DNA of 64,000 bases from Oceanospirillum multiglobuliferum (GCF_900167095.1 NZ_FUXG01000008.1:1-64000), one strand, 5' to 3'. Shown: positions 8,793-19,591, counted from the stretch's first letter. The notes: generated by a model from the sequence alone, not told the origin. Program-made: numbers and translations.

Positions 8793-10232
8793 TTAATCTG
8801 TTTTGTTTACTTCTGCATCAGGTAACGAGTTATGATAGTACTCGAACATTTTTTGATAGCCTAACATTGGCAAGTAAAATCCTGCTGAATTTCGTACCAA
8901 CATACCCCGCTTTCTAAGGGTGTATAAGCCTTGTGCTATAGCCTGATCTAGATCGCCATCAGGCATCAATAAGTAAGCTCCTTGTTTCTTCAAGTTATGC
9001 AAAATCTGATTAGCTTCCACTTTTATCTCTAAACTAGTACGTGCTTGCTGCATGTCTTGTAGAAAAATACCCGACAAAACAGATACAGGTAAAACAGGGA
9101 TCTGCTTCTTAATCTCTCCCGCAAGCTGCTCACCTAATTGATTGATTACGGCAATCCGTTCGTCCTTGCTTAAAGTTGTGATGTCATCAATATTTTGGTC
9201 ATTTAGCCAGCGTTTTAGAGAGATAGGCTCGCCAAAATTAACGCAAGCATAACCAAAGGGCTTATGCCGATGCGGTAACAAATGTACTGACAACTGAGCA
9301 AAAAACTGCACAAAAGACCAAAGCGAATAAAAGCGGTTTTTTTCTTTAAAACTACCATTTTGGTGAGCCAATAGTGTTTTATCCTCTGGTATCTTGTCGT
9401 AATTCAAAGCAGAGGGAATAAAAACAATATCTTGACACTCTTCATGCCCCATCGCTTTGATCACGTAATTTAACATCCCTAATTTCAAGGGCTGCATTTT
9501 ACCATCACGACTTAACCCCCCTTCAATAAACAAGCCTTGAGGCACGCAGTTTGAAACTGCCGTGTATACGTAGCGCTCCAGTAACTTACGATACAGCGGA
9601 TTACCACTTTCTCGTCGAATAATATAAAAGCCAATTGCGTGTAAAATTTGCCGAAAGGGCCAGCCCCTAGCCCATTCACCAGCAGAGAATGAAATAGAAG
9701 AACGCTTTGAGGCTAAGTAAATTAAAAACAGAGGGTCAAAATTAGAACGGTGGTTCGACACTAGTACGACACAAGCATGTTTGTCTATACGATCATAAGC
9801 GGTTTCAGCGGAATAGCCGACCTGTATACGGTATAGAAAACGTAGAAATCCACGCGCTAGCCAGTAGCCGACTCGAAAGTAAAGCAACAAATTGAACGAA
9901 GGCACCAGCTCAAATGCATATCGTCTAGCCTTATGCCAGCTTTCTTTGAATTGTAGCCCTGATTGTTCTGCATCTTGTGTAATAGCCGCCACCACGGGAG
10001 GATCACTTAATAAGCGTTCAATCCAAGATAATCGGTTTGATAAGGCTTGGGGGCGTAAACCATGAGCTAATTTTTCATCTAGTAGGTGGTACGTATGTAA
10101 TGTTCGTTGGTAATACAGCCAATGGATAAGAGGGTAAATAATGTAATGAATAATACCCGCAGTGGCCCAAAAACTTAATACAAGTACAAGCCATATAGGA
10201 AGCTCGACGCTGCTTATTAGCGTGTGAAACAT
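8793..10232 (-). CDS. PlsB-like 1-acylglycerol/glycerol-3-phosphate acyltransferase family protein
   Basis: 479 aa with an N-terminal transmembrane helix (about 12-34). The acyltransferase blocks are NHRSNFDPL (catalytic His and Asp, about 159-167), then I-RRESGNPLYR, then FIEGGLSRDGK, which resembles the glycerol-3-phosphate-binding block of PlsB. E. coli PlsB is about 807 aa, so this is a short relative. It probably acylates glycerol-3-phosphate or a related polyol at the inner membrane; the substrate is not established. It follows an alpha/beta hydrolase gene on the same strand with a 63-bp gap, suggesting a lipid-related pair. Confidence 0.82.
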   Translation of the reverse strand: MFHTLISSVELPIWLVLVLSFWATAGIIHYIIYPLIHWLYYQRTLHTYHLLDEKLAHGLRPQALSNRLSWIERLLSDPPVVAAITQDAEQSGLQFKESWHKARRYAFELVPSFNLLLYFRVGYWLARGFLRFLYRIQVGYSAETAYDRIDKHACVVLVSNHRSNFDPLFLIYLASKRSSISFSAGEWARGWPFRQILHAIGFYIIRRESGNPLYRKLLERYVYTAVSNCVPQGLFIEGGLSRDGKMQPLKLGMLNYVIKAMGHEECQDIVFIPSALNYDKIPEDKTLLAHQNGSFKEKNRFYSLWSFVQFFAQLSVHLLPHRHKPFGYACVNFGEPISLKRWLNDQNIDDITTLSKDERIAVINQLGEQLAGEIKKQIPVLPVSVLSGIFLQDMQQARTSLEIKVEANQILHNLKKQGAYLLMPDGDLDQAIAQGLYTLRKRGMLVRNSAGFYLPMLGYQKMFEYYHNSLPDAEVNKTD

Positions 10233-10295
10233 AGTGAAACCCTTTTTTGTTTTTATTGTTGTTTTGACTTTGTTTATTGCTTCAGTGCAATAGTA

Positions 10296-11675
10296 TTAGC
10301 GATTGAGAATACCCCAGAGCTGTAATAGCGGCTCATGGTCACGAATCAAACCAAGAGGCACAGTAAAATGCCCCCTCTGGTAAACAAATCGGTTCACAGC
10401 AGGTACTTGCCAAAGATCTAAATGCTGATTACCTGAGGCAAAAGGGGTTACCGTATCTTCAGAGCCTAATACGCTAACAATATGGTTAGGTGGCATCACA
10501 GGCTCTCCGTAAGGATCAAGCCGTTCTAGCCAGCTGCGTGCTAGCTCTTTATTCCAGCCTTTATCACGCAGTGCATCAGACAACCCCCAAATTTTTGATA
10601 AAGCACCATCTAAGGCCGCTTCCGCAATATGGGTGCAATGAGTCACCATATACAAAGCATCGGGCCGTAATATTTCTGGCCAATCTTTTGCACGTACCGC
10701 CACAGACTTAGCTGTTTGTGCTCCTAAGCTACTACCACCAATCGCTACTTTTCCTGAGCTTGTTTCGCGACTCCATGCAATCCAGTTTGCCCACTCTTTG
10801 GTTTGGCTACTCAAAAACTCAATCAAACCTGCAGGAGAGGTCGACAATAGTCGCTCGCCACCAAAACGACCCGGTAACACTCTGCGACCGTGCCAAGGTG
10901 CCTCTGGTCGAATGACACGAATTCCCATGCGATTCAATGCAGCTACTTCATTAATTAAATTGTGATGGTGATCAAACTCAATAAAAATGCCATGGCCGAA
11001 AATTAATGTCGGTGGATTTTCAACACCGTAAGGTTCATGGACACGAGCATAGGCCATATCTTGCATATCTTCAGAATAAAAGCGTAACCAGTAGTTCTTA
11101 CCCTCAGGTACATTAATTGAACGAGAGCGCTCCACTTTCGCTCGCTGCTTGGGCAAGGCAAAGCACTGCTCTAATTGGCCGGGCTGACCATACTGTTGTT
11201 CAATTTCCTCTGGTGTCGGTGGTTCTAGCGCGATCGCTGACTTAACATATTTACGCAGTGGCATAAACTGCTTACGCATCATCAAATACGCAGTACGGGT
11301 ATCAAGACGCATCTCTTCTATGATTTGTAAACGTTGCTCTGAAACCTCCTCTTCTCCGAAAAAGTAGGTTTGCCAAAGCTGCTCTGTCATCTCATTTTTA
11401 AGTCGCACATGCTCATAAACATCAAGTAATCGACGTATTTTGGCAACTTTTGATGCAGGGGGTTGAATAGGCGCTTCATGAATAAAACGTTCAACAGAGC
11501 CCTCTGCAACATGAGCCGCAGCCCAGAGCCTAGAAAGTGGAAAAAAGAACTTTTGTAATCCTTGCAAAATCAAGGCATCAGCCCAAGGCTGGGTCACCAA
11601 TCGGCTAAAAGGCGACTGTAAAAAGCGCATGGTGTGGTCAGAGGCAACATAACGAGGGCGGCTCACCATAAACAA
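10296..11675 (-). CDS. Alpha/beta-hydrolase family protein
   Basis: 459 aa with a long N-terminal part (1-215) of no recognised domain and a C-terminal alpha/beta hydrolase fold. The oxyanion region is FGHGIFIEFDHH, the nucleophile elbow is GGSSLGA (Ser), the acid is in GSEDTVTPF and the catalytic His in QRGHFTV. No signal peptide is visible. The substrate is unknown; the PlsB-like neighbour on the same strand suggests a lipid or fatty-acyl ester. Confidence 0.8.
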   Translation of the reverse strand: MFMVSRPRYVASDHTMRFLQSPFSRLVTQPWADALILQGLQKFFFPLSRLWAAAHVAEGSVERFIHEAPIQPPASKVAKIRRLLDVYEHVRLKNEMTEQLWQTYFFGEEEVSEQRLQIIEEMRLDTRTAYLMMRKQFMPLRKYVKSAIALEPPTPEEIEQQYGQPGQLEQCFALPKQRAKVERSRSINVPEGKNYWLRFYSEDMQDMAYARVHEPYGVENPPTLIFGHGIFIEFDHHHNLINEVAALNRMGIRVIRPEAPWHGRRVLPGRFGGERLLSTSPAGLIEFLSSQTKEWANWIAWSRETSSGKVAIGGSSLGAQTAKSVAVRAKDWPEILRPDALYMVTHCTHIAEAALDGALSKIWGLSDALRDKGWNKELARSWLERLDPYGEPVMPPNHIVSVLGSEDTVTPFASGNQHLDLWQVPAVNRFVYQRGHFTVPLGLIRDHEPLLQLWGILNR

Positions 11676-11813
11676 TATTATCCTTTAACTTTTTACAAGC
11701 GACACAATTAATCAAACAAGTATCATGTTCTTGTATCAAATAGGCAAGTATAGGATTGTGTGAAATATCGGGTTATGGGGCTAGATCAATAAAGGAGGAT
11801 GATTAGTTAACAT

Positions 11814-11857
11814 CTTAGGCTATGTACTCCTCGTCGCTACAGAGTACATAACCTAAG
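11814..11857 (-). terminator. Long hairpin 3' of the chemoreceptor gene
   Basis: Two 16-base arms (11814-11829 and 11842-11857) pair with a single C-A mismatch around a 12-base loop, 15 bases past the stop of the 11872-13494 gene. There is no T-run after the stem on the minus strand, so it may be a transcript-stabilising or processing hairpin rather than a classical terminator. Confidence 0.5.
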
Positions 11858-11871
11858 CAAAGATAGACTCT

Positions 11872-13494
11872 CTAGGCTGTGAACTTAGCCAGCTGATTTT
11901 TCAATGCAACGGCAGAGTGTTGCAAGCGCTCTGCAGCATCTGATATTTCATTTGTACTATTAGTATTGTGATGAGTTTGAGATTCAACATTACCCATAAG
12001 GCTTAATACATTACGTGTACAGCTTAGTACTTCTGATACATTGGTTGAAGTTTGATGCATTTTATGACGCGTACCATGCATTGATGAGGTACTTTCTGTA
12101 ACACGTTCAAGCGCCGTATTAGACTCTGTCAGTAGCTTATCAAACTGGCCTGCGCTATTTTTCATTTTGCCTGCAATACCGCCAATTGATACGACAATAT
12201 TGCCGATAATAGAGCTGGTTTTATCTAAGCTATCTTGTGTACGTGTTGCTAACTGGCGAACCTCATCAGCAACAACAGCAAAGCCTCGACCATGCTCACC
12301 TGCACGGGCAGCCTCAATGGCAGCATTAAGCGCCAATAGATTAGTTTGATCAGCAATACCACTGATCACTGATAACACCTCGTTGACGCCTTCAGCTTGA
12401 CGGGACAATTGATCTAATTCCTCTGAAAGCGCTGACTGCGAACGCGTAGTGTACTCAATAGTTTCAGCAACCTTCTTAATAGCTGCCTGTCCTGCATCCA
12501 AACGTTCAACTGAGCGCAACACTTCAGCAACCGCATTAGACAGCTCTGTATCGGAGGACTCCAACAGTTGCCCTGTTGACATTGCATGTTGGCGCACTTC
12601 ATCAACTGCAGACACTACCTCTTGCGCTCGGATACTCATTTCATGGCTACTGGCTTGTAGCTGATCAGCAACAGCAGCTGTTTCCCATGCGTTTCGAGCG
12701 GTATTTGCCAGAGCACTTTGTAATTCAGTCATTAAGTTATTAAAGTCTTTTAATAACAAGCCAATCTCATCAGGGCCTGTTTCAGCACGCAGAGAAAGGT
12801 CTCGACTACTGGCAACCCTGCGCATTAACTCCTGTGCTGTAGCTAACGGTTTTAATACACTAGCAACCAAACCATAGGTAATAAGTGATGCAATCACAAA
12901 AATCACAAAGCCAATACCACAAGAAGTTAGCAACGTTGCCATTAGCTCGGTGCTGATTTGAGTAATAGCAATATCAGCACCCGCAACAAACTGCTGCCCT
13001 GTTGTCGTTGTGTAAGGGATAAAAATCGAACGAAACTCACCCCACTCATCCTTATATTCATCAAAAACGGGCTGCTGTGTTCTAAATGCCTCTGCAATAC
13101 CGTCGCTAGGGTCTTTATATATAGAGAGCTTCTCGCCTAAATCACCTTTATCAATTTCCTCTTTTTCAGGTGTGTCTAGAACAAACGCAATGCCTTCTGG
13201 TTTTTGCACCATTGTGTAAATATAGGTCACATTGGTTGATTGCAGTAGGTTATACACTCGGCGCTGCAAGCTATCAGACTCTTGCTGAGTGAAACTGCCA
13301 TTTGCTACTCGGTCATATAGAGACTGATCGGTGAGATGAGCAACTGTACGGGCTGCAAAGCTGAGTTGACTGTCTATTTGATGGTATAAATCAGCTTTAC
13401 GCACTTGATAAAGGTAAGCGGTATAGCTAGCAACGGCTAAGGCATTAAGCAATAGCACGACAACCAACAGGCGGGCGCGAATAGTAACAAACAT
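11872..13494 (-). CDS. Methyl-accepting chemotaxis protein with periplasmic sensor
   Basis: 540 aa. Two membrane helices (about 8-27 and 188-212) frame a periplasmic sensor of about 160 residues that looks like a single CACHE-type fold. HAMP follows at about 213-266, and then the cytoplasmic signalling domain with the hairpin tip ([30 protein letters not shown]). It senses an unknown ligand and controls CheA. No C-terminal CheR-docking pentapeptide is seen (it ends NQLAKFTA). The ribosome binding site is AGGGAA seven bases before the ATG. A single-gene unit. Confidence 0.93.
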   Translation of the reverse strand: MFVTIRARLLVVVLLLNALAVASYTAYLYQVRKADLYHQIDSQLSFAARTVAHLTDQSLYDRVANGSFTQQESDSLQRRVYNLLQSTNVTYIYTMVQKPEGIAFVLDTPEKEEIDKGDLGEKLSIYKDPSDGIAEAFRTQQPVFDEYKDEWGEFRSIFIPYTTTTGQQFVAGADIAITQISTELMATLLTSCGIGFVIFVIASLITYGLVASVLKPLATAQELMRRVASSRDLSLRAETGPDEIGLLLKDFNNLMTELQSALANTARNAWETAAVADQLQASSHEMSIRAQEVVSAVDEVRQHAMSTGQLLESSDTELSNAVAEVLRSVERLDAGQAAIKKVAETIEYTTRSQSALSEELDQLSRQAEGVNEVLSVISGIADQTNLLALNAAIEAARAGEHGRGFAVVADEVRQLATRTQDSLDKTSSIIGNIVVSIGGIAGKMKNSAGQFDKLLTESNTALERVTESTSSMHGTRHKMHQTSTNVSEVLSCTRNVLSLMGNVESQTHHNTNSTNEISDAAERLQHSAVALKNQLAKFTA

Positions 13495-13804
13495 GATTAT
13501 TCCCTAAAACATGTTAAACGGAGTTGCAAATGATAGAGTTTAGGTCGCTCTAGAGCAGCTAAGAAAAAAACAGCCGCAAGAGCGAACACCTATTGTAGAG
13601 TTAGGGGCAATACTAGTTAGTCACAGAAAGAGTGCAACTGTTTTGTTGCTATATGTTAATAACGTCAGTACAAAAAACACCCAAAGGTGTATAGAAAAAT
13701 GTCAGGTTGAGACTCTAGCTACTTTAAGCCTGTATGCAGGAGGCGGCCGATAATAGATGCTTCATATCTCTGGGCGAGAAATCAAAACACTTTTGTTCAG
13801 GTGT
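13495..13804. other. Intergenic region between a chemoreceptor gene and a GGDEF-EAL gene
   Basis: 310 bases without a gene, upstream of the chemoreceptor and downstream of the GGDEF-EAL gene. It holds a 10-bp palindrome (gctctagagc, 13547-13556) about 50 bases before the chemoreceptor start. A short hairpin (aaacac with gtgttt, 13785-13806) overlaps the GGDEF-EAL stop and could help terminate that transcript. No clear promoter. Confidence 0.3.
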
Positions 13805-16288
13805 TTATTTATCTTCACAGCCAAAAAACTCAACTTTTGGCAGCTTAAAGCCCTCTGTTATCATTTGTGTGCAACGTGAGGCTTCAACCGGAGGGCTAAA
13901 CAGATAACCTTGTATCAGATGACAGCGTAGCTGTGCTAGAAATGCCAGCTGTGTTGCTTCTTCTACGCCCTCAGCTACCACTCTCATACCTAGGCCATGC
14001 GCCATTTGAATAATAGACTTTACCATCACTGATTCATCACGATGATGACAGATATCCATAATAAATGAGCGGTCAATTTTTAGTTTATCGATAGGAAATT
14101 CTTTCAAGTAGCTCAGCGAAGAAAAACCAGTACCAAAGTCATCAAGTGCTAAGCTCACCCCCAGAGCTTTGAGTTCGTGTAACCTATTTTTGACCCATTC
14201 AAGCTGCTTAACTGCAACACTTTCTGTAATTTCAAGCTCTAGCCAGCGTGCAGGTAACCCCGTATTTTTTAATGCTTGCTGTACTTGGATAATAAAGTCA
14301 TCTTGACTGAACTGTATGTTAGAAACGTTAACAGCCATCTTTACAGGCTTGCCTGCATCAAGCCACTCTTTGGCTTGCATGCAAGCTTGGCGTAATACCC
14401 AGTTGCCAATAGGTATAATAAGCTGGGTTTCCTCTGCCAAAGGGATGAAACGAAAAGGTGGCACTATGCCTTTTTCTGGATGACGCCAGCGAATGAGTGC
14501 TTCGACACCAATTACCATGCCATTGTCTGGGTTGACCTGTGGTTGGTAGACCAAAAATAACTGCTCTTCTTTTAATGCGGTACGCAGATCCTGTTCCATT
14601 TCCAGCTTTTGTTTGGCTTGCTCTGTATGGTCTGGTTCGCAGCTTCTAAAGCAGTTGCGCCCAGCCTGCTTCGCCTGAAATAAGGCCATATCTGCGTGCT
14701 GTACCAGAATTTCGGAGCGCTCACCATGCATAGGAGAGATGGCGACGCCTATACTCAAAGTAAGGTTTAGTGTTCTATCTTTTAATGCGATAGGGTGTTG
14801 AGAAAAATGAGTAATTATTTGCCCAGCTAGTTGTTCCGCACCGTATAAGTTTAATCCTGATGCAGCAACAATGAATTCATCACCTCCAAAACGACTCACT
14901 AGAGCGTTTGGTGGTAACAAGGTTTGTAGTTGTCGGCTGACTGTTCGAATCACCTCATCACCAAAGCTATGACCGAGAGAGTCATTCAAGGTTTTAAAGC
15001 GGTCAATATCAATAAATAACACTGCTAAAGGTTGATGCTTACCTAATAAAATAGCCAGCGATTGCATAAAATCTAAACGATTAGGTAGGCCTGTCAGTGT
15101 GTCATGGTAGGCTAGGTGACGAATTTGCTCCTCTTGTTGCTTATACTGAGTGATATCTCGAGTTGCGCCACGCATCCCAGAAACAGTTCCGTCCACGCCA
15201 AAAATTGGTACTGCGCTACTTTTATACCAGTGTTCAACGCCTTTCGAACTACGGCGGCGAAACTCTAAGTCATGGAATGGAATGCCCTTTTCTATAGCAC
15301 CTAAAAAGACGCTTTTAACACGCTCCATATCTGCATCTGCAACAAACTCAAAGCAAGAACGACCAATATAATTTCTTTCTGCTGGATGGCGGTTTTGGTC
15401 TACATCTGCATCTTGCTTGTGATTCTCTTTTGATAAATAGCTATAACATGCCTGTGAATCAGACTCCCAGACGGTTTCATCAAAGGCTACGATCACGTCA
15501 CGAAAGCGTTGCTCGTTATCAGAAACTTGTTGATAAGCAACAACTAATTCTGAATAAATATCTAATAGTTCTCCAGAAAATAAATGTACATCTTCTTTGC
15601 TCAAATCTCGGGTTCTGATTTTTGTTAGAAATAACTTCAAATTCCTTTGGAAGCGACCAAATACTAATTGTGTCCCTAGCATACCCATAATCAGAATTGC
15701 AAATATCAAGGGCAGCTGCTTATCTAAAGCCGCTAATAGCATCTGTTGGAAACTTTTAGCAGAGATATTAACCCAGATATGACCAACGACTTCATTGTCT
15801 CGGATAATAGGGCGAATCGTCGCTATCACTTGCGTTTGCCGAGTTTGGGAGTAGTCACTAAAGCGATATGGTTTGGCTGTTCTATAAACAACTCGAGATT
15901 TAGAGTTTGGAGAAATATCAATTAAACCAGCCTCATTAAAATTCGGGCCGAATGCAACAATTCGATTGAGTTTTTTCGAGTAATAACCCGCACCATACCC
16001 AGGAAATGCCTTTGTAATATGGGTGATATCAGGTTGTAGTTGAGCATTGATATCTGCAAGTGTTTTTTCGGTGAGGTCATCTGCCGTGATAGTTGAAAAA
16101 ATATTCTTATTTCCGTCTAGCTCATCCTCAAGCATTTTAGCTAGTGCGCCTGTTAAATAATATTGCTCCTCCTCTAGAGCAACGCGCATCTGCCATAACT
16201 GCATTGCAAAGGTTGCCGCAGCAGCCATTACAATTAATAAAAAAGTCAGGAGATAGAGACGATGTTTTGTCGAAAAATAGCGAGTCAT
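13805..16288 (-). CDS. Membrane PAS-GGDEF-EAL c-di-GMP signalling protein
   Basis: 827 aa. Transmembrane helices at about 10-30 and 192-210 enclose a periplasmic sensor of about 160 residues. A cytoplasmic PAS/PAC module (about 258-382) precedes a GGDEF domain with intact GGDEF at 468-472 and no RxxD inhibitory site (PPNA), and an EAL domain with canonical E596-A-L and DDFGTGFSSL and KIDRSF blocks. Both activities are possible, and phosphodiesterase activity is the more secure prediction. The last residues (GFKLPKVEFFGCEDK) lie outside the domain. It appears to be a single-gene unit. Confidence 0.93.
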   Translation of the reverse strand: MTRYFSTKHRLYLLTFLLIVMAAAATFAMQLWQMRVALEEEQYYLTGALAKMLEDELDGNKNIFSTITADDLTEKTLADINAQLQPDITHITKAFPGYGAGYYSKKLNRIVAFGPNFNEAGLIDISPNSKSRVVYRTAKPYRFSDYSQTRQTQVIATIRPIIRDNEVVGHIWVNISAKSFQQMLLAALDKQLPLIFAILIMGMLGTQLVFGRFQRNLKLFLTKIRTRDLSKEDVHLFSGELLDIYSELVVAYQQVSDNEQRFRDVIVAFDETVWESDSQACYSYLSKENHKQDADVDQNRHPAERNYIGRSCFEFVADADMERVKSVFLGAIEKGIPFHDLEFRRRSSKGVEHWYKSSAVPIFGVDGTVSGMRGATRDITQYKQQEEQIRHLAYHDTLTGLPNRLDFMQSLAILLGKHQPLAVLFIDIDRFKTLNDSLGHSFGDEVIRTVSRQLQTLLPPNALVSRFGGDEFIVAASGLNLYGAEQLAGQIITHFSQHPIALKDRTLNLTLSIGVAISPMHGERSEILVQHADMALFQAKQAGRNCFRSCEPDHTEQAKQKLEMEQDLRTALKEEQLFLVYQPQVNPDNGMVIGVEALIRWRHPEKGIVPPFRFIPLAEETQLIIPIGNWVLRQACMQAKEWLDAGKPVKMAVNVSNIQFSQDDFIIQVQQALKNTGLPARWLELEITESVAVKQLEWVKNRLHELKALGVSLALDDFGTGFSSLSYLKEFPIDKLKIDRSFIMDICHHRDESVMVKSIIQMAHGLGMRVVAEGVEEATQLAFLAQLRCHLIQGYLFSPPVEASRCTQMITEGFKLPKVEFFGCEDK

Positions 16289-16480
16289 GGCTTATCCATC
16301 AGCGCTTTATTTGAGGGTAGTCATATACTAACTAAAAAAGCCCATAATTCCTGTATTTAATATATGGTTTTTTGTAACCAAAAAGCTCTAGAGATAAATA
16401 TACTTCATTTCATCATTTAGAAAATAACTACTTGCGGCTCTGAGCTCAAAGCAAGTGGAAATGAATGATATACAGCTCTC

Positions 16481-16520
16481 AAAATAAAAATAGGCCACAT
16501 GTTAGAAACATGTAGCCTAT
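16481..16520 (-). terminator. Intrinsic terminator after the symporter gene
   Basis: Stem of ataggc + acatgt with acatgt + gcctat (one C-A mismatch, loop tagaa). On the minus strand it is followed by a T-rich tract (plus-strand a-run at 16481-16490). It lies about 30 bases past the symporter stop. Confidence 0.8.
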
Positions 16521-16551
16521 GTAACTTGCACTTGCAAACCTGTAAGTAAGG

Positions 16552-17944
16552 TTAGCCGATCAGGTTGTAAACAAACACAATGATTACAGCTACCGGAGTC
16601 ACATAACGGACTACGGTGTAGAACAGGTTAAAGCGGCTTTCTGTCATTTCAAGCTCAGTTGCCACTTCGTCTTTCTTCATGATCCAGCCGACATACAGTG
16701 CCGCCAGCAAGCCTGCCAATGGCAGCATGATGTTAGCAGTTAAGTAGTCTAGAAGATCAAAAATGGTTTTGCCTTCAAAAGCAGAGAACATACCCAGTGG
16801 GTGGAAGCCTGACCACTCGTTCAGCGACAGAATAGACGCAATACCCAAGAACCATACAGCAACACCTGCTGTTAACGTTGCAGTCGTACGTGTAAAACCG
16901 CTGCGCTCTTCTAGCCATTCAACTGAAGGCTCTAGCAGAGAGATTGCAGAAGTCAGTGCAGCAAACACCAGCAGTACGAAGAACAGAGTGCCGATCAGCG
17001 TACCCATTGACATGTGACCGAACGCCAGTGGTAAAGACTGGAAGACCAGGGCCAGCACCCGGCTCCATGCCGTTTGCAAATACGATTGGGAAGATCGCCA
17101 TACCTGCAACCAGTGCCACAACGGTATCCATTACACCAACCGCCATAGAGGTTTTGGCAATTGAGATGTTGCGATCTAGGTATGAACCGTAAGCCATCAT
17201 CACGCCTGTACCTAAGCTCAGTGTGAAGAATGCGTGACCTAGCGCCGTCAGGAAACCTTCGGTGGTGAGCTTAGAGAAATCAGGGGTAAATAGGAAATCA
17301 ATACCACGACCAAAAGAGCCAGTTGTCATTGCGTAGATCACCATGATCACCAGAATCGCAAACAGCGCAGGCATCAGGTAAGTGACCGCTTTTTCAAGGC
17401 CGCCTTTTACACCACGTACCACGATGAACATGGTCACCGCCATAAATACGCTGTGCCAGAATAGTAGCGACACTGGGTCAGACAACATACCGCCAAACAG
17501 TGCGCCAATATTTTCACTGGTTTCACCAGTAAACGCACCGCTCACCGATAGGCCCACGTAGTTGATCGCCCAACCACCAATCATGCTGTAGAACGACAGA
17601 ATCAAGAACGCCGCTAAAGTACCCAACGCACCAATAGAGATCCAGCCCTTACTAGCATTATGGCTTTTCACCATATCACGCATACTGGCGATAGGACTTT
17701 TGGCACCTTTGCGACCCAGTAACACTTCGGCCATTAAAATAGGCAAGCCCACTATTGCGATACAAGCCAAATAGACCAGTACGAAAGCACCGCCACCATT
17801 TTCACCAGTGGTGTAAGGGAACTTCCAGATGTTACCTAAACCAACCGCAGAACCTGTTGCGGCCAAAATAAAAGCCCAGCGTGATGACCAGTGCTGGTGT
17901 GTCCCACCTGCCGCTGAAGCAGCTGTAGTTGTTGTATTAGACAC
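16552..17944 (-). pseudogene. SNF-family Na+-dependent amino-acid symporter, frameshifted
   Basis: Two overlapping frames together give one neurotransmitter:sodium symporter (LeuT/SNF fold, about 12 membrane helices). The upstream frame starts at the GTG at 17944 behind GAGGAG and carries the Na+/substrate signature near its N-terminus (WAFILAATGSAVGLGNIWKFPY). It reads correctly through GAGPG at about 17055. The sequence then continues in another frame as LVFQSLPLAFG...AALTSAISLLE, ending in the normal C-terminus at 16552. The family sequence at the join should be GPGLVFQ; the DNA reads as if one of two tandem TGGTC repeats were lost (-5 bp). Whether this is mutation, phase variation or a sequencing error cannot be told. 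It follows the leucine-type dehydrogenase gene by about 70 bases, suggesting uptake plus oxidation of an amino acid. Confidence 0.88.
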
Positions 17945-18016
17945 TTGTTTCTCCTCGGGTTTAACAATGAGTATGCCTAAGCGTTTGAGATGACGACGCT
18001 TAGGCAAAATTAAAAG

Positions 18017-19111
18017 TTAAGCGACTTGGTGTGTTAGGTTGGATAACCGACCTTCTGGATTAGAAAAACGTTCTTTAGCCACCTGATCAGCGACGACCTG
18101 AGTGCTACGCTGTTCGCGGTCTGCGCGAGCGAAAATCTCTGTCAGCGTGTCGTGAATCGACTCGATGTGCTGATTGAGTGCGCCTGCGTTTTGATTCCCC
18201 AAATGCTCGTAGCACACATCAATGATGCCGCCCGAGTTAATGGCATAATCTGGTGCATATAAAATACCGCGTTGACGCAGTTGCTCACCGTGAATAGGTA
18301 GTTCAAGCTGGTTATTGGCCGCGCCGGCAACAACAGTGGCCTTGAGCTGGGCGATCGAGTGGTCGTTTAGTACGGAGCCAAGTGCACAAGGTGCAAATAC
18401 ATCGACAGGTAGGCTGTAAATCTCATCAGCCGCTACAGCGGTTGCGCCAAGTTCATGCACGCAACGCTGTACCATATCGTCATAGATATCAGTTACCCAA
18501 AGTTCTGCACCTGCGTCTTTAAGCTGCTTGGCTAAACGGAACCCCACGTTGCCTACCCCTTGGATCGCAACTTTTAAGCCTGCTAGGTCGGAGCGACCTA
18601 AACGATACTGAACCGCAGATTTAAGGCCGATAAACACGCCATAGGCAGTAGAAGGTGATGGATCTCCGCTGCGCTGGAGGCCGTCCACTCCGATTTTGTC
18701 CTTGATACCTGCAACATAGCGGGTTTCTTCTGCCATGACTTTAAGGTCTGGAACGCTTGTGCCCGAATCTTCAGCCGTGATGTAACGTCCGCCCGCAGAC
18801 TCAATCAATCGACCCATCGCTCGCATCATGTCAGCGGTTTTGTGCTGGCGAGGATTGCCAATAATCACCGCTTTACCGCCGCCTAAAGGCAGGTTAGCAA
18901 GCGCTGATTTATAGGTCATACCCCGAGACAGACGCAGTACATCGCGTACCGCTTCTTCGTCAGAGCTGTACGGCCACATACGGCATCCGCCCAATGCTGG
19001 GCCAAGATTGGTGTTGTGAATGGCGATGATGGCTTTCAAACCGGACTGGGGGTCGCAGCCAAAGATAACCCGCTCGTGGTCATCAAAATCGGGATGGCTA
19101 AATACGTTCAT
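18017..19111 (-). CDS. Leucine dehydrogenase-type Glu/Leu/Phe/Val dehydrogenase
   Basis: 364 aa from the ATG at 19111, which has an AAGGAG Shine-Dalgarno seven bases upstream (the frame extends further but without a better start). Motifs: [32 protein letters not shown] with the catalytic Lys region, and a Rossmann GVGNVG for NAD. The enzyme reversibly deaminates branched-chain amino acids to 2-oxo acids. The family is best placed as leucine dehydrogenase by length and motif, though valine or phenylalanine specificity cannot be excluded. It is first in a two-gene unit with the SNF symporter. Confidence 0.9.
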   Translation of the reverse strand: MNVFSHPDFDDHERVIFGCDPQSGLKAIIAIHNTNLGPALGGCRMWPYSSDEEAVRDVLRLSRGMTYKSALANLPLGGGKAVIIGNPRQHKTADMMRAMGRLIESAGGRYITAEDSGTSVPDLKVMAEETRYVAGIKDKIGVDGLQRSGDPSPSTAYGVFIGLKSAVQYRLGRSDLAGLKVAIQGVGNVGFRLAKQLKDAGAELWVTDIYDDMVQRCVHELGATAVAADEIYSLPVDVFAPCALGSVLNDHSIAQLKATVVAGAANNQLELPIHGEQLRQRGILYAPDYAINSGGIIDVCYEHLGNQNAGALNQHIESIHDTLTEIFARADREQRSTQVVADQVAKERFSNPEGRLSNLTHQVA

Positions 19112-19591
19112 GGCGTACTCCTTTCTTATTAAATCGGCTTTTGGCCTTATGTTCAGTTTCGCTTTTGGCAAAATCTGGCACCCATGCTGTGTCAGTTGTT
19201 TAAAGCTTAGCTCAGATTGAGCGGCCTTATTGGTGCAACCGAAGTGGTCAGTTGAAAACGGAGGGTGTTGTTTTCAACCGTGCATACACAGAATTGAGGC
19301 AAAAGATTAACACATTGTATGCCAACAATTAAAAACCTATATTTTTCAATAGTTTAGTCATTTTTAGCATGACTCATGCCATATGGTTATGAGACTTTGG
19401 TGTTACCAGAGTACACGCCTATGTTACCAAATAGACTCAGGATGATTAAACTGAATATTCAAAATTATCAGGTCATGCAACTATTTTTCTATCATAAATC
19501 AGATTATTTAATTTGTTTTTAATTGAGACGTATCTGTAGTAGTGGAAAGACCTATAATGAAGGCAGGGATAGCTATCAACGGGGATTACTC
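19112..19591. promoter_or_regulatory. Divergent intergenic region upstream of leucine dehydrogenase and the CHASE-GGDEF gene
   Basis: 480 bases without a supported gene. It contains a perfect 9-bp inverted repeat (gttgaaaac and gttttcaac, 19251-19278, 10-base spacer) about 140 bases before the dehydrogenase ATG. A perfect TATAAT (19553-19558) about 34 bases before the cyclase ATG has no good -35 partner. The middle is AT-rich with no strong symmetry. Confidence 0.4.
19251..19278. repeat. 9-bp perfect inverted repeat upstream of leucine dehydrogenase
   Basis: Arms gttgaaaac and gttttcaac separated by ten bases. The position and spacing suit either a protein operator or a short RNA hairpin in the dehydrogenase leader. 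The binding protein is unknown. Confidence 0.4.

Noticed and set aside
13746-13753. GCCGATAA on the plus strand, matching a FliA -10 element
   Set aside because: It points towards the 3' end of a minus-strand gene, has no correctly spaced TAAA, and no plus-strand gene follows.
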